64,000 bases of DNA, from contig LUZY01000011.1 of assembly GCA_001603805.1 (NCBI GenBank), forward strand, positions 62,001 through 126,000, given 5' to 3'. The notes beneath the pieces were generated by a model. The model searched no databases and was not told where the DNA came from. It was given only the letters and a program-made list of their open reading frames with translations. This DNA comes from Deferribacterales bacterium Deferri_01 (lineage in GTDB: Bacteria; Chrysiogenota; Deferribacteres; Deferribacterales; Geovibrionaceae). Shown in pieces: positions 34,861-43,227 of the stretch. Positions within the stretch are counted from its first letter, which is position 1, and every line of letters begins with the position of its first letter. The position numbers and the translations under genes are program-made.

Positions 34861-36825
34861 TCAGTATTTAAATTTTTCAACCGCCTGTCTCAGGGATTCC
34901 GCAGTGATTTCGAGGCTGTTAAGCGTTTCTGCTATTTCATCAACCGCTGCAGCACTTTGCTCAATTCCTGTGGATATTCCTGCTGTGCTTTGCCCTGTGT
35001 GCTGAATCGCTTCTGATTGTTCATTAACTGAAACAGTAATGACCGTGTTTTTATCAGAAGCGTCCATTACCGCTTTGCTTATACGCATGAATGAGTTTTT
35101 GGTATTTTCAGACTGGCTGACACATCTGTCTATGTTAGCAGAGGTTTTTTCAGCACCCTTTACAGCGTTCTCTGTCTCTGTGCGGAAAAGATTGACAATG
35201 TTGATAATTTCACCTGTAGCCGACTGGGTTTTCTCTGCCAGTTTGCGTACCTCATCAGCCACCACAGCAAAGCCTCTGCCTGCTTCACCCGCCCTTGCTG
35301 CTTCTATTGCCGCATTGAGGGCAAGAAGGTTAGTCTGATCTGCTATTTCGTTAATGACTTTGACTATATCACCTATCTCGTGAGACGTTTCACCCAGTTT
35401 TTTAATAGTCTGCGCCAGACTGTCGCTGTCGTATTTAACATCGGTGATGAGCTTAACAACGCTGTCTAGTTCCCTGCTCCCGTCGTCAATGCTTTCTGCG
35501 GCAGAATCTGCTGCTTTTTCAACGTCTCTGATATTACCCTCAATGGAGACAGCAGTTGCGCTCATCTCATTCATCGCAGCAGCTATGCCGCTTATCTCTT
35601 TTGACTGTTCCCCAAAAGTTACAGACAATTCTTCAACCGAGGCAGCAAGCTGTGTAGTACCTGATGCAACAACTGATACAGATCTTGCGGCGCCGCCGAC
35701 TAAAACCTGAATGTTTTCAATGAAGCAGTTGACGTTATCAGCGAGTTTGCCTATTTCATCCTTGTTTGTAACTTTAATACGCCTTGTAAGATCTCCGTCG
35801 CCTTCATTAAGCTGTGCTGTGAGATTTATCAGCATGCGGATATTTCCTATCACGGAAAGCAAAATAACGTAAATAAGAGATGCAAAGGCTATGAATCCCA
35901 CAACAGCGGCTGTGCCTGTGAGTATGAGCTGCCTTTTGGCGGAGTTAATCTGCCCGTTCATATATGATGTCATTGTTGCGGCAATAAGATCTTCTGTGCT
36001 TTTCATGGAATCAATTTTTTCTGTCATCAAACTGAACCACTTTCCGGCATCTTCATTCAAATCAGTTAACTTCTCTGCTGCTGTTTGCTCCATTTTTGCC
36101 GCTTCAATGCTGTACGAGGCATTTTCAGCAGTTTCGGCGCTTTCTCTGTATTGCTTGCGTGCAGTCCACACAAATGAGTCCATGTATGTTTTACGTTCGC
36201 TTGTGAGACGAAGATATTTTTCATACATACCATCGGTGAATTTGCCGTCCGCAAATACAGACGCCATAACAGCGCGCATCTGCCCTGTCAGTTCCTTTGC
36301 ATTCATGAAGTTAGTGTAGGAAATTATATCTTTAACTAGCTGTTGGTCGTCCATATCAGAAGAAATTTCCGAAACTGAGTTTATGAATAATTTATTTATA
36401 CCAGTATAATAGCTTATAATATCAGGAGAATTTGCTGTTCTGCTCATTGTGCTGGAGCGTACGGAATCAAGGTCTTTCAGGCTATTCATTGCTTTAACTG
36501 TATTTGAAGAACCAGAAAGCTTATTGCTTAAAATATCTCTGACCAGAAGCAGTGCTTTATCTGTAGATTCAAACTGCATTTCAAGATTTTCTTTAAAAAG
36601 TGCGTCACCGCCGGACATATATCCAGCAGAAAGTCCCCGTTCCTTCTGGAGTTCATGCACGAGAGCATTGACAGACACAGAAAAATCCACGATTTTTTGC
36701 AGTGATACAGTCTTCCTGAGCAGTACAGAATCCGTTACCACATTGGATATAGTGTAAAAGGTAAGCATAATGAATGGTATCAGGAGTGCTGACAACACTT
36801 TTGTTTTGATTGAAAAATTTTTCAC
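34861..36825 (-). CDS. Methyl-accepting chemotaxis protein with NIT sensor domain
   Basis: A 654-residue transmembrane chemoreceptor. After a first helix ([15 protein letters not shown]) comes a periplasmic region with the NIT signature [15 protein letters not shown], a domain associated with nitrate/nitrite sensing. A second helix near residues 315-335 ([20 protein letters not shown]) leads to HAMP and then the signalling hairpin with [21 protein letters not shown] (tip residues). Start is GTG with AAAGGTGAT upstream, giving a standard short N-terminal tail. A nitrate or nitrite ligand is inferred from the domain only; no nitrate-respiration gene is in the window. Confidence 0.93.
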   Translation of the reverse strand: MKNFSIKTKVLSALLIPFIMLTFYTISNVVTDSVLLRKTVSLQKIVDFSVSVNALVHELQKERGLSAGYMSGGDALFKENLEMQFESTDKALLLVRDILSNKLSGSSNTVKAMNSLKDLDSVRSSTMSRTANSPDIISYYTGINKLFINSVSEISSDMDDQQLVKDIISYTNFMNAKELTGQMRAVMASVFADGKFTDGMYEKYLRLTSERKTYMDSFVWTARKQYRESAETAENASYSIEAAKMEQTAAEKLTDLNEDAGKWFSLMTEKIDSMKSTEDLIAATMTSYMNGQINSAKRQLILTGTAAVVGFIAFASLIYVILLSVIGNIRMLINLTAQLNEGDGDLTRRIKVTNKDEIGKLADNVNCFIENIQVLVGGAARSVSVVASGTTQLAASVEELSVTFGEQSKEISGIAAAMNEMSATAVSIEGNIRDVEKAADSAAESIDDGSRELDSVVKLITDVKYDSDSLAQTIKKLGETSHEIGDIVKVINEIADQTNLLALNAAIEAARAGEAGRGFAVVADEVRKLAEKTQSATGEIINIVNLFRTETENAVKGAEKTSANIDRCVSQSENTKNSFMRISKAVMDASDKNTVITVSVNEQSEAIQHTGQSTAGISTGIEQSAAAVDEIAETLNSLEITAESLRQAVEKFKY

Positions 36826-36979
36826 CGCATCACCTTTATCAGAAAATAGTTTTTTGTAATATATATTACAAAAAATTAAAAGCAATTGATCAGTATCAAT
36901 TTATTTAATGTGAGTCAACGGCGTATTTGGGGTTATTAGTTTTTCTTCATGATGCTGATATCTCAAATTCATGCCGTTT

Positions 36980-37010
36980 GAAGCGGTGTTTATCTCAGCG
37001 TGAGCGTGTA
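36980..37010. repeat. 31-base repeat, copy 1
   Basis: Matches copy 2 (37075-37105) at 27-28 of 31 positions, beginning GAAGCGGTGTTTATC and ending GAGCGTGTA. It is followed at once by an inverted repeat. Both copies are in the gap between the chemoreceptor and citrate synthase genes. Confidence 0.8.
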
Positions 37011-37011
37011 A

Positions 37012-37040
37012 CCAAAATTTCTATGGAGAGCAAATTTTGG
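37012..37040. repeat. Hairpin following repeat copy 1
   Basis: Perfect 9-bp inverted repeat CCAAAATTT / AAATTTTGG with an 11-base loop, one base after repeat copy 1. Its arms differ completely from those after copy 2. Confidence 0.75.
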
Positions 37041-37074
37041 ATTATCGGATAGATGGGAAGTCGCCGTGCGAAGC

Positions 37075-37105
37075 GAAGCGGTGTTTATCACGGCGCGAGC
37101 GTGTA
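37075..37105. repeat. 31-base repeat, copy 2
   Basis: Second copy, 95 bases from the first. It also takes part in a 7-bp inverted repeat CGCCGTG / CACGGCG (37063-37096 region), which copy 1 lacks. Confidence 0.8.
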
Positions 37106-37136
37106 TCTCAATCCGGCAGGATGCACGGATTGAGAT
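37105..37136. repeat. Hairpin following repeat copy 2
   Basis: Perfect 10-bp inverted repeat ATCTCAATCC / GGATTGAGAT with a 12-base loop, directly after repeat copy 2. Confidence 0.75.
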
Positions 37137-37148
37137 GGTTAAAAAAGA

Positions 37149-37174
37149 AACAGGAAGCCCGAGGGCTTCCTGTT
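37149..37174 (-). terminator. Terminator of citrate synthase
   Basis: 12-bp perfect stem AACAGGAAGCCC / GGGCTTCCTGTT; on the minus strand it is followed by TTTCTTTTTT. Confidence 0.9.
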
Positions 37175-37210
37175 AACATATTATAGGTATTGCGTGAAGG
37201 ATTGCAGTAC

Positions 37211-38515
37211 TTATTTTTTGATTCCTGCTGCAGCTTCCAGCATGTCTGTGGTAACAGACTTCGGACGCTCAATGGGGTAGCCGAGAGCCCTGTCCCAAGT
37301 GATGTTTGCAAGAACGCCGATCGCTCTGCCCACACCGAAAAGAACAGTGTAGAAATCGTACTCTCTGAGACCGTAGTACCACTGGATAACACCAGACTGT
37401 GCATCCACATTGGGCCATGGGTTTTTAGCTTTTCCGTGTTCCATGAGGATATCGGGAGCAACTTCGTAAATCATTGAAACAACTTTGAAGAGTTCATCTT
37501 CAGGAAGGTATTTCTGGCAGTATTCACGCTGAGAAGTGTATCTGGGGTCAGTTTTTCTGAGAACTGCGTGTCCGTACCCGGGGATAACCTGACCGCTGTT
37601 AAGAGTATCCCAGAGGAATTTTTTGAGATCTTCTTTAGTGGGAACCTTTCCGCCGAGTTTAGCGTAAACGTCCTGAATCCATCCGAGAACTTCCTGGTTA
37701 GCAAGACCGTGAAGAGGACCTGCAAGACCGTTGATACCTGCTGAAAGTGAGTAGTACGCATCGCTGAGAGCGGAAGCCACAAGGTGAGTAGTGTGAGCGG
37801 AAACGTTTCCTGACTCGTGGTCGGAGTGGAGGATGAAGTACATTCTCGCAACATCATCATAAGGAGCATCGATGCCCATCATGTGAGCAAAGTTGCCGCC
37901 GAAGTCGAGGTTTTTATCAGAAGCGATGGGAGTGTCGCTTTTGTATTTCATTCTGTAGATGTAAGCCGCTATTTCGGGAAGTCTGGCGAGGAGGTCACAT
38001 GAATCTTCATACATGGGTTCCCATGCAGTCATTTTATTGAAGCCTTCTGCGTAGAATTTAGCGAATTTTGACTCACGCTGCATAGCAACTATAGCTGCGG
38101 AGAACATAGTCATGGGGTGAGAGTCTCTGGGCATAGCTCTGAGTATATCTATAACATACTGGGGAACCTGCGCTCTTTTTTTGAAGTCTTCAACAACTTC
38201 TTCGGCCTGAGCCTGAGTGGGTATTTCACCTGTGAGAAGGAAGTACCAGAAACCTTCTACATAAGGATAGTCTTTTCCTTTGGGTCTGGGGAGTTTTTCC
38301 ATAACTTCGGGTATTGTAAGACCGCGGAAACGGATACCTTCCATGGGGTCGAGATATGATATGTCAGTAACAAGGCACTTAACGCTTCTTGCACCGCCGA
38401 TAGCCTGACCGATTGTAACTTCACCAAGTTTTACATCGCCGAACTCTTTTGTGAGTCTGGCTGTTCTGGGGCGATGCTCATCAATTTTCTTCTTAAGAAC
38501 GTCCTTAAGTCCCAT
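37211..38515 (-). CDS. gltA: Citrate synthase, eukaryote (mitochondrial)-like type
   Basis: A 434-residue citrate synthase joining acetyl-CoA and oxaloacetate at the entry to the TCA cycle. Catalytic residues are in place: His in GLAGPLHGLANQE, His in PGYGHAVLRKTDPR and Asp in NPWPNVDAQSG. The sequence resembles the mitochondrial enzyme far more than the usual bacterial hexameric GltA; for example HSDHESGNVSAHTTHL and YYTVLFGVGRAIGVLA closely follow the animal form. This type is known from Geobacter. AAGGAGG lies 8 bases before the ATG. A sigma-70 promoter and a GntR-type operator are directly upstream. Confidence 0.96.
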   Translation of the reverse strand: MGLKDVLKKKIDEHRPRTARLTKEFGDVKLGEVTIGQAIGGARSVKCLVTDISYLDPMEGIRFRGLTIPEVMEKLPRPKGKDYPYVEGFWYFLLTGEIPTQAQAEEVVEDFKKRAQVPQYVIDILRAMPRDSHPMTMFSAAIVAMQRESKFAKFYAEGFNKMTAWEPMYEDSCDLLARLPEIAAYIYRMKYKSDTPIASDKNLDFGGNFAHMMGIDAPYDDVARMYFILHSDHESGNVSAHTTHLVASALSDAYYSLSAGINGLAGPLHGLANQEVLGWIQDVYAKLGGKVPTKEDLKKFLWDTLNSGQVIPGYGHAVLRKTDPRYTSQREYCQKYLPEDELFKVVSMIYEVAPDILMEHGKAKNPWPNVDAQSGVIQWYYGLREYDFYTVLFGVGRAIGVLANITWDRALGYPIERPKSVTTDMLEAAAGIKK

Positions 38516-38567
38516 TAGTATGCCTCCTTGTTATTATAATAATCTTCAATTTTATACCGCTGTTTAT

Positions 38568-38596
38568 TTTCTATCACTAAGACTATTCGATGTCAA
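38568..38596 (-). promoter_or_regulatory. Promoter of citrate synthase
   Basis: Minus strand TTGACA (38596-38591), 17 bases, TAGAAA (38573-38568). Transcription would start near 38561, about 46 bases before the ATG. Confidence 0.65.
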
Positions 38597-38603
38597 TAGG
38601 TAA

Positions 38604-38615
38604 ATTGTATACAAT
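38604..38615. promoter_or_regulatory. GntR-type operator ATTGTATACAAT in the gltA promoter
   Basis: A perfect 12-bp palindrome 7 bases upstream of the -35 box of gltA. Its 10-bp core TTGTATACAA recurs in the promoter of the GntR/FCD regulator at 41.8 kb, and T-GTATAC-A palindromes are typical sites for that family. Confidence 0.6.
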
Positions 38616-38949
38616 GTACATTAAAAAAAATTAAAAAGTGTCATAATAAAATAAGTGTTTTAAGAGTTTAAAGCCTTTTGTATCAGTGTTTAGGGGCTGA
38701 TTAAAATGGGTGGCGCCTGCATGATCCTGTCAGGATTAAATTATCTTTAGTTCAATTGTAAAAAATAAACAGAGATTTGATCACGGGTAACAAAAGAGGA
38801 TTATCGGTATAGTTTATAGATGTGAGGAGCATGGTGTTAAAACCTATTAACAATATCGGGTTTTAAAGATAAATTCTATTTCAGGTGCTTGAATATTTTT
38901 GAAAGTGCTGATAAAAATGAGTTTCACAGGCTATGACAGGGAGGAGTTT

Positions 38950-39789
38950 TTGACAGGTTTTATTTTCATTGTGTTCAGTGCATTATGCCACTCCATATGG
39001 AATGTGCTGTTGAAGCGTTCTTCTGATAAGTATGCATTTAATTTTTTCATGCACTTTATAAATCTTATATTCTTCACTGCGCTTTTCCCTGTATTCTTCA
39101 GAGAATATATGTATTTTGACAGGAACGCCGTAATATACGGATTGATTGGCGGAACATTTTTTACACTATATCATCTTTTTCTATCAACAGCTTACCGTTA
39201 CAGTGATGTTTCGTCCATATACCCGATCACCACATCTTCACCTTTTTTTATATTAATATGGGCAACTCTTTTTCTTGGGGAAAAACTTACTTTTTTTGGT
39301 ATAACAGGAATCATTATCACCGTTCTCGGCGGAATAACCCTGAACGGAACCAAAGGGCACCGCCTGAGACTCACAAAAGGAACGGTGTTTGCATTGCTGG
39401 CAGCTTTCTCTTATTCCTTCGGAGCCCTTGCGGATAAAGGGGGAGTAGGCGGCGGGAATATGATCTTCTATACTTACTGCCTCTGTTTTTTTATGACGTC
39501 ATATCTTGCTGTTTACTCAATAAGACACAGACCATTCAGAAAAGAGTTTGTGAGAGCAGAAAAAAAATATTTCATAACAGCAGGGGTGATCGTTTTTCTC
39601 TCGTTTACCTCCTACAGATACGGGCTTACTTTTATGGAGGTTTCCTACGCTGCCGCATTAAGGCAGGTAAATGCTGTGTTTGCCCTTGCTCTTGGGATTT
39701 TTGTGTTTAAAGAGGCATTCTCGTTGAGTAAGCTCACCGGAACTCTTGTTATTGTTGCGGGTATTATACTGATTAGATTTGGCATGTAA
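38950..39789 (+). CDS. DMT-superfamily EamA transporter
   Basis: A 280-residue ten-helix transporter with two EamA repeats (first around SALCHSIWNVLLKRSSDKY to GGITLNGTKG; second from GTVFALLAAFSYSFGALADKGG). Such proteins export metabolites or take up small solutes; the substrate cannot be told. I chose a TTG start preceded by GGGAGGAG at good spacing, which begins directly before the first helix; an ATG at 38917 is possible but has no ribosome site. The 334 bases between the gltA operator and this gene show only a small palindrome (ATCCTG-T-CAGGAT near 38720-38740) and no gene. Confidence 0.8.
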   Translation: MTGFIFIVFSALCHSIWNVLLKRSSDKYAFNFFMHFINLIFFTALFPVFFREYMYFDRNAVIYGLIGGTFFTLYHLFLSTAYRYSDVSSIYPITTSSPFFILIWATLFLGEKLTFFGITGIIITVLGGITLNGTKGHRLRLTKGTVFALLAAFSYSFGALADKGGVGGGNMIFYTYCLCFFMTSYLAVYSIRHRPFRKEFVRAEKKYFITAGVIVFLSFTSYRYGLTFMEVSYAAALRQVNAVFALALGIFVFKEAFSLSKLTGTLVIVAGIILIRFGM

Positions 39790-39811
39790 TTTGTTACTAT
39801 AAACGCAGGTA

Positions 39812-39874
39812 GTGGAACAACCACGCTCACTGAGAAGGATCTCGCAAGGGCCGGCGTAACAGCCGGCTTCCTTG
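39812..39874. other. Three consecutive hairpins after the EamA gene
   Basis: GTGG-loop-CCAC (39812-39824), GAGA-AGGA-TCTC (39832-39843) and a compound stem CAAGG-GCCGGC / GCCGGC-TT-CCTTG (39845-39874) follow each other. The last is strong enough to stop transcription from EamA but lacks a T run, so a structured RNA 3' end is the simplest reading. Confidence 0.5.
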
Positions 39875-39939
39875 ATCATGGGTACATATCATCCCCGTAA
39901 GCCTCTGACAGCCGTTTTCAATAAGATCGTTTTACATTG

Positions 39940-40043
39940 TATAATATTTTCAGTCGGCTGATCGCAAACTGCTGATCAGGAAAAATTTTCTGATCAGTGC
40001 GATCATTTCCGACCGGAATATTATGCCGGTCTAAAGATTTTTT
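39940..40043 (+). ncRNA. Candidate small RNA in the convergent gap
   Basis: A TATAAT box at 39940-39945 (weak -35) would start a transcript near 39952. It would contain a long two-part hairpin: TGATCGCA / TGCGATCA outside (39959-40005) and CTGATCAG / CTGATCAG inside. It would end at a terminator GACCGG / CCGGTC (40011-40031) followed by six T (40038-40043). No reading frame of note is present. This is a prediction from structure and signals only; the hairpins could instead be terminators for the genes on either side. Confidence 0.4.
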
Positions 40044-40408
40044 ATGAATCCGTTTATGAAGGTGTGATCTGTGAGTCCGAGGATTTCGCGCTGCTCTTTA
40101 TAGTCTCTTAGTGCCTTTTCTTTTGCTCTCTTTATCATGTCTATCTTTTCTGCCGATTTCGAGAATTTCTCTTTGAGGCGTTCTAGGATGCATATGAGCT
40201 GTCTGCGTTTCCTGCGTTTCAGATTGCCGCTGAGTTCATGCTCAGTTCTTTCAATCATGTTTTCCAGCCGTTCATGAAATCTTTCTTCACTGCCCAGCAT
40301 TTCACAGGCAATTTCAACCTTTCTGCCCAACCTGCTCAGGGTGTCTGACTTCATCTCAGCTATGTCATGCTCAAAACAGTTCATTCCGCTCATAGCGGAA
40401 CTATACAT
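40031..40408 (-). CDS. Hypothetical coiled-coil protein
   Basis: A 125-residue, highly charged, mostly helical protein (long runs such as RLENMIERTEHELSGNLK and AEKIDMIKRAKEKALRDYKE) without signal peptide, membrane segment or recognisable domain. A Cys is present near the N-terminus (NCFEHD) and another in QLICILE. Three in-frame ATG codons (40408, 40393, 40384) compete. A perfect inverted repeat TTCCGCT-CAT-AGCGGAA (40384-40400) spans them and could hide a start in the mRNA. It is transcribed away from rnpB. The function is unknown. Confidence 0.6.
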   Translation of the reverse strand: MYSSAMSGMNCFEHDIAEMKSDTLSRLGRKVEIACEMLGSEERFHERLENMIERTEHELSGNLKRRKRRQLICILERLKEKFSKSAEKIDMIKRAKEKALRDYKEQREILGLTDHTFINGFIKNL

Positions 40409-40474
40409 TGTTCATATATTAAATTGAAGCGAAATATGTTGCGTTTTGGTGCGTATGATATTAGGTTTCCAACT

Positions 40475-40853
40475 CGGTAAGGCGGTCGGGCAGTCGCCGG
40501 CGCAGCAATGTGCGGGAGGAAAGTCCGGACACCGCAGGGCAGAACGGTCGGTAACGCTGACGTGCCGTGAGGCAGGGAAAGTGCCGCAGAAAACAGACCG
40601 CCTGTTTCTTTAGGGGAGCAGGTAAGGGTGAAACGGTGGTGTAAGAGACCACCGCTCCGCCGGGTGACCGGAGGAGGCATGGTAAACCCCGTTCGGTGCA
40701 AGGTTAAATAGGTGATCGTTTAAGGGCTGCCCGCCCGACTATGCGTTCACGGGTGAACCGCTTGAGCATGCAGGCAACTGTATGCCTAGATTAATGACTG
40801 CCTCGGCTTTTAAAAAAGCTCAGACAGAATCCGGCTTACAGACCGCCTTACCG
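40475..40853 (+). ncRNA. rnpB: RNase P RNA (bacterial type A)
   Basis: The catalytic RNA of RNase P, which trims tRNA 5' ends. The diagnostic conserved blocks are present in order: GAGGAAAGTCCGGAC near the 5' end, AGGGTGAAACGGTGG in the middle, GGTAAACCCC, and AGACAGAATCCGGC near the 3' end. The ends are set by helix P1: 13 bases at 40475-40487 pair perfectly with 40841-40853. Length (379 nt) is normal for type A. Confidence 0.97.
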
Positions 40854-40857
40854 TTAT

Positions 40858-41547
40858 CTAAAACCGTTGTAAAAACGGCGCAAGGGATGCAATATCCTCC
40901 ACACAGTGACTTGCTGCTTCCTTAAGCTTAGTGTTTCCGCCAATGCAGACAGAATTTCCGGCTGTTCTGAACATTTCAAGGTCGTTTTCACCGTCACCGA
41001 AAACCCATGTGTTATCAGTTGCAAAGCCAGTCTCTTTCAGAAGAGTTTTTAGTCCCTCTCCTTTGTTAATATGAGAAGGGGTGAAATCCAGACAGTCAGA
41101 ATGATAATATGCCTTGATAAAATCAGTCTCAAACTGCGGGGCAAAAGAGTGGAGCGAGCATATATCCCTCGGATTCACCGGATAAAATGTTACATTGAGG
41201 TGATTCAGCTGAATCCATATTCTGCTGCCGAATTCCTTTCTGTAGGCTGCTTTTATGTCCTCAATATCATTTTCATGACCGGAAGGAACAGCCGCAAGGC
41301 GGAAACCGGAAGGTGGAAAAGATGCGTCCATGCTCACGGCGCCTCCGTTTTCGCCTATTACTGAGGCAGAAGTCAGCTCAAGCTGCCTGCAAAGACCTGT
41401 GATATAGGTAAATGGCTTGCCGGAGGCGATGGCTATCTTATGCGAAGAAGAGAGCCTTTTAAGCTCGTTCGCCAGCTCCGGAGCCACAAGCTTACCGATT
41501 TCGCATATGGTTCCGTCAATATCAAATACAAAAAGCATTTTTTTCAT
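40858..41547 (-). CDS. HAD-superfamily (Cof-type) sugar-phosphatase
   Basis: A 229-residue phosphatase of the HAD-IIB group, related to phosphoglycolate/sucrose-phosphate phosphatases. The nucleophile motif FDIDGTICE (first Asp near residue 9), motif II ASGKP, and the late motifs NKGEGL and FGDGENDLEMF are all present. Substrate unclear. The gene is convergent with rnpB; they are 5 bases apart. No good ribosome site is visible before the ATG. Confidence 0.85.
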   Translation of the reverse strand: MKKMLFVFDIDGTICEIGKLVAPELANELKRLSSSHKIAIASGKPFTYITGLCRQLELTSASVIGENGGAVSMDASFPPSGFRLAAVPSGHENDIEDIKAAYRKEFGSRIWIQLNHLNVTFYPVNPRDICSLHSFAPQFETDFIKAYYHSDCLDFTPSHINKGEGLKTLLKETGFATDNTWVFGDGENDLEMFRTAGNSVCIGGNTKLKEAASHCVEDIASLAPFLQRF

Positions 41548-41630
41548 GGGATATATTATTACACAAAGTTCCGAAGGGATAAAGAGTAATGATTGTTGTA
41601 ACTCTCTGAAATCAAAGATTTAACGACATT

Positions 41631-41658
41631 TTGACACGGATTGCATTTTGTATACAAT
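41631..41658 (+). promoter_or_regulatory. GntR promoter overlapped by the operator TTGTATACAA
   Basis: TTGACA (41631-41636), 16 bases, TACAAT (41653-41658). The palindrome TTGTATACAA (41648-41657) covers the -10 box, a layout that implies repression, most simply autoregulation. A second, imperfect palindrome with GTATAC lies at 41700-41708, and a second possible promoter (TTGACG-17-TAAATT, 41666-41694) sits between them. Confidence 0.55.
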
Positions 41659-41842
41659 GTTCTGTTTGACGAAAAAGAAAAAATAGTTTAAATTGAATAC
41701 AGTATACAGAATACAAAATGTTACCATTAGTAAAAAATATCTTCAAGATATTTATAGCATTCTGTTTATGTTACATCCATTTAATTGGACAGAAAATTAA
41801 TTTCTTTAAATATACGGCAAAAGATGATTAGGGAGCCGGTTT

Positions 41843-42508
41843 TTGAAGCAGGAAAACGTATTGGAAAGCAAACCCCTGAGAGAAAAAATCGCCGATAAAA
41901 TACGGGCAGATATCATAAAAGGAATTCACGCCGACGGCGAAAGGCTTGTTGAACCGAAACTTGCCAAAAGTCTGGGAATCAGCCGTACACCCATAAGGGA
42001 AGCTTTGCGGCAGCTTGAGACTGAAGGGTTTATTGAGATTGTTCCCCGTAAGGGTGCTGTTGTTAAAGCCCTTACTATTAAAGATATAGATGATCTTTAC
42101 GCAGTAAAAGCAAGCCTTGAAGGTCTGGCTGCGAGGCAGGCGACTCCTAATCTTAATGAGAAGGACATTGACCGCCTCCGGAAGATAAATGAAAAATTCC
42201 GTGATATAGCATACGAAAATCCAAATGTTATGGATGAATACCTTAAGTATAATGTAGACTTCCATAATGTCTTCATAACTGCTTCGGATAACAAGAAAAT
42301 TCTTGAAATTCTCGACAGTCTGGCAAAAAATTTCCAGAGGCTTAAAACTGTCCTGGTCTCAAACCGTGAGCGTGCGAAGCATGCCGTAGCGGAGCATCAG
42401 GAGATTATTGAGGCGTTTGCTTCCGGCGATCCTGATCTTGTTGAGAAAAAAGTGCGCTGGCACATACAGAACGCATGGGAATATCTGAAGCACAATATCA
42501 GAAAATAA
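41843..42508 (+). CDS. GntR-family regulator, FadR/FCD subfamily (copy 1)
   Basis: A 221-residue transcription regulator. N-terminal winged helix with PLREKIADKIRADIIKG and the recognition stretch GISRTPIREALRQLETEGF; the C-terminal part is an all-helical FCD ligand domain (metal/ligand histidines in VDFHNVFI, AVAEHQEII and RWHIQNAW). Starts at TTG with GGGAG upstream. It is followed after 48 bases by a close paralogue on the same strand. FCD regulators usually bind carboxylic acids; an operator in both this promoter and that of citrate synthase suggests control of central carbon flow. Confidence 0.92.
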   Translation: MKQENVLESKPLREKIADKIRADIIKGIHADGERLVEPKLAKSLGISRTPIREALRQLETEGFIEIVPRKGAVVKALTIKDIDDLYAVKASLEGLAARQATPNLNEKDIDRLRKINEKFRDIAYENPNVMDEYLKYNVDFHNVFITASDNKKILEILDSLAKNFQRLKTVLVSNRERAKHAVAEHQEIIEAFASGDPDLVEKKVRWHIQNAWEYLKHNIRK

Positions 42509-42556
42509 AAACGCCCAATGACGAAGCCTTTCGGGCGGTAAAAGCAGAGGTTCAGG

Positions 42557-43207
42557 ATGGGAGTCAGGGACATTAACATCGACAATACCCCATTAAGTGA
42601 AAGAATAGCCGAAACAATAAGAACAAACATCCTCAAAGGAGTTATAAAAGCTGGTGAAAGGCTTGTTGAACCGAAGCTTTCAGAACAGCTTGGAATCAGC
42701 CGGACTCCAATCAGAGAGGCTTTGCGTCACCTTGAGACAGAGGGCTTTATTGAGATAATCCCCCGCAGAGGTGCGGTGGTTACAGAAATTACCGATAAGG
42801 ATGTCGATGAGATCTTTGTCATTAAAATAAGGCTGGAAGCACTTGCTGCAAGGCTCTCTACAGAAAGGCTCACCAAAGATGATATAGAGAAAATGAAAGA
42901 GCTTGCCTCGAAGGTGAGGGAAGGTTCATCAAAAGTCGGTCACATGGTGAACTGGAATTCGGAATTTCATGATATTTTCATAAAAAACTGCGGAAACGAA
43001 CGCCTTATAAAAATTCTGGCGGGGCTTCAACAGCAGTTTAAGCGTGCCACAGTTTTTTCTTTCTCTGAAACAGGCAGAACTCAGGAAGTTGCAAAGGAAC
43101 ACCAGAGCATTATCGAAGCTTTGGAGCTGCGGGATAAAGACAGGGTGGAAAAACTTGTTGAAACACATATCCGCAACGGTTGGGAGTTTATTAAGTCAAG
43201 ATTATGA
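42557..43207 (+). CDS. GntR-family regulator, FadR/FCD subfamily (copy 2)
   Basis: A 216-residue paralogue of the preceding gene. The DNA-binding domains are nearly the same (LSERIAETIRTNILKG, GISRTPIREALRHLETEGF, then EIIPRRGAVVTEIT), while the FCD ligand domain is more divergent (SEFHDIFI, EVAKEHQSII, THIRNGWEF keep the histidines). This points to tandem duplication with retained operator and changed ligand or heterodimer formation. No independent promoter is apparent in the 48-base spacer. Confidence 0.92.
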   Translation: MGVRDINIDNTPLSERIAETIRTNILKGVIKAGERLVEPKLSEQLGISRTPIREALRHLETEGFIEIIPRRGAVVTEITDKDVDEIFVIKIRLEALAARLSTERLTKDDIEKMKELASKVREGSSKVGHMVNWNSEFHDIFIKNCGNERLIKILAGLQQQFKRATVFSFSETGRTQEVAKEHQSIIEALELRDKDRVEKLVETHIRNGWEFIKSRL

Positions 43208-43227
43208 TTACTTTCTGAATACTGTAA

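Noticed and set aside
34861-37210. CRISPR array from the two 31-base repeats
   Set aside because: Only two imperfect copies, a 64-base spacer and inverted repeats that are specific to each copy; no cas genes.
38616-38949. Small gene between gltA and the EamA transporter
   Set aside because: No reading frame with a ribosome site and no RNA signature; only a short palindrome is seen.
40390-40701. Reading frames over 60 codons across rnpB
   Set aside because: They lie inside the RNase P RNA with its perfect P1 helix and conserved blocks, so they are fortuitous.
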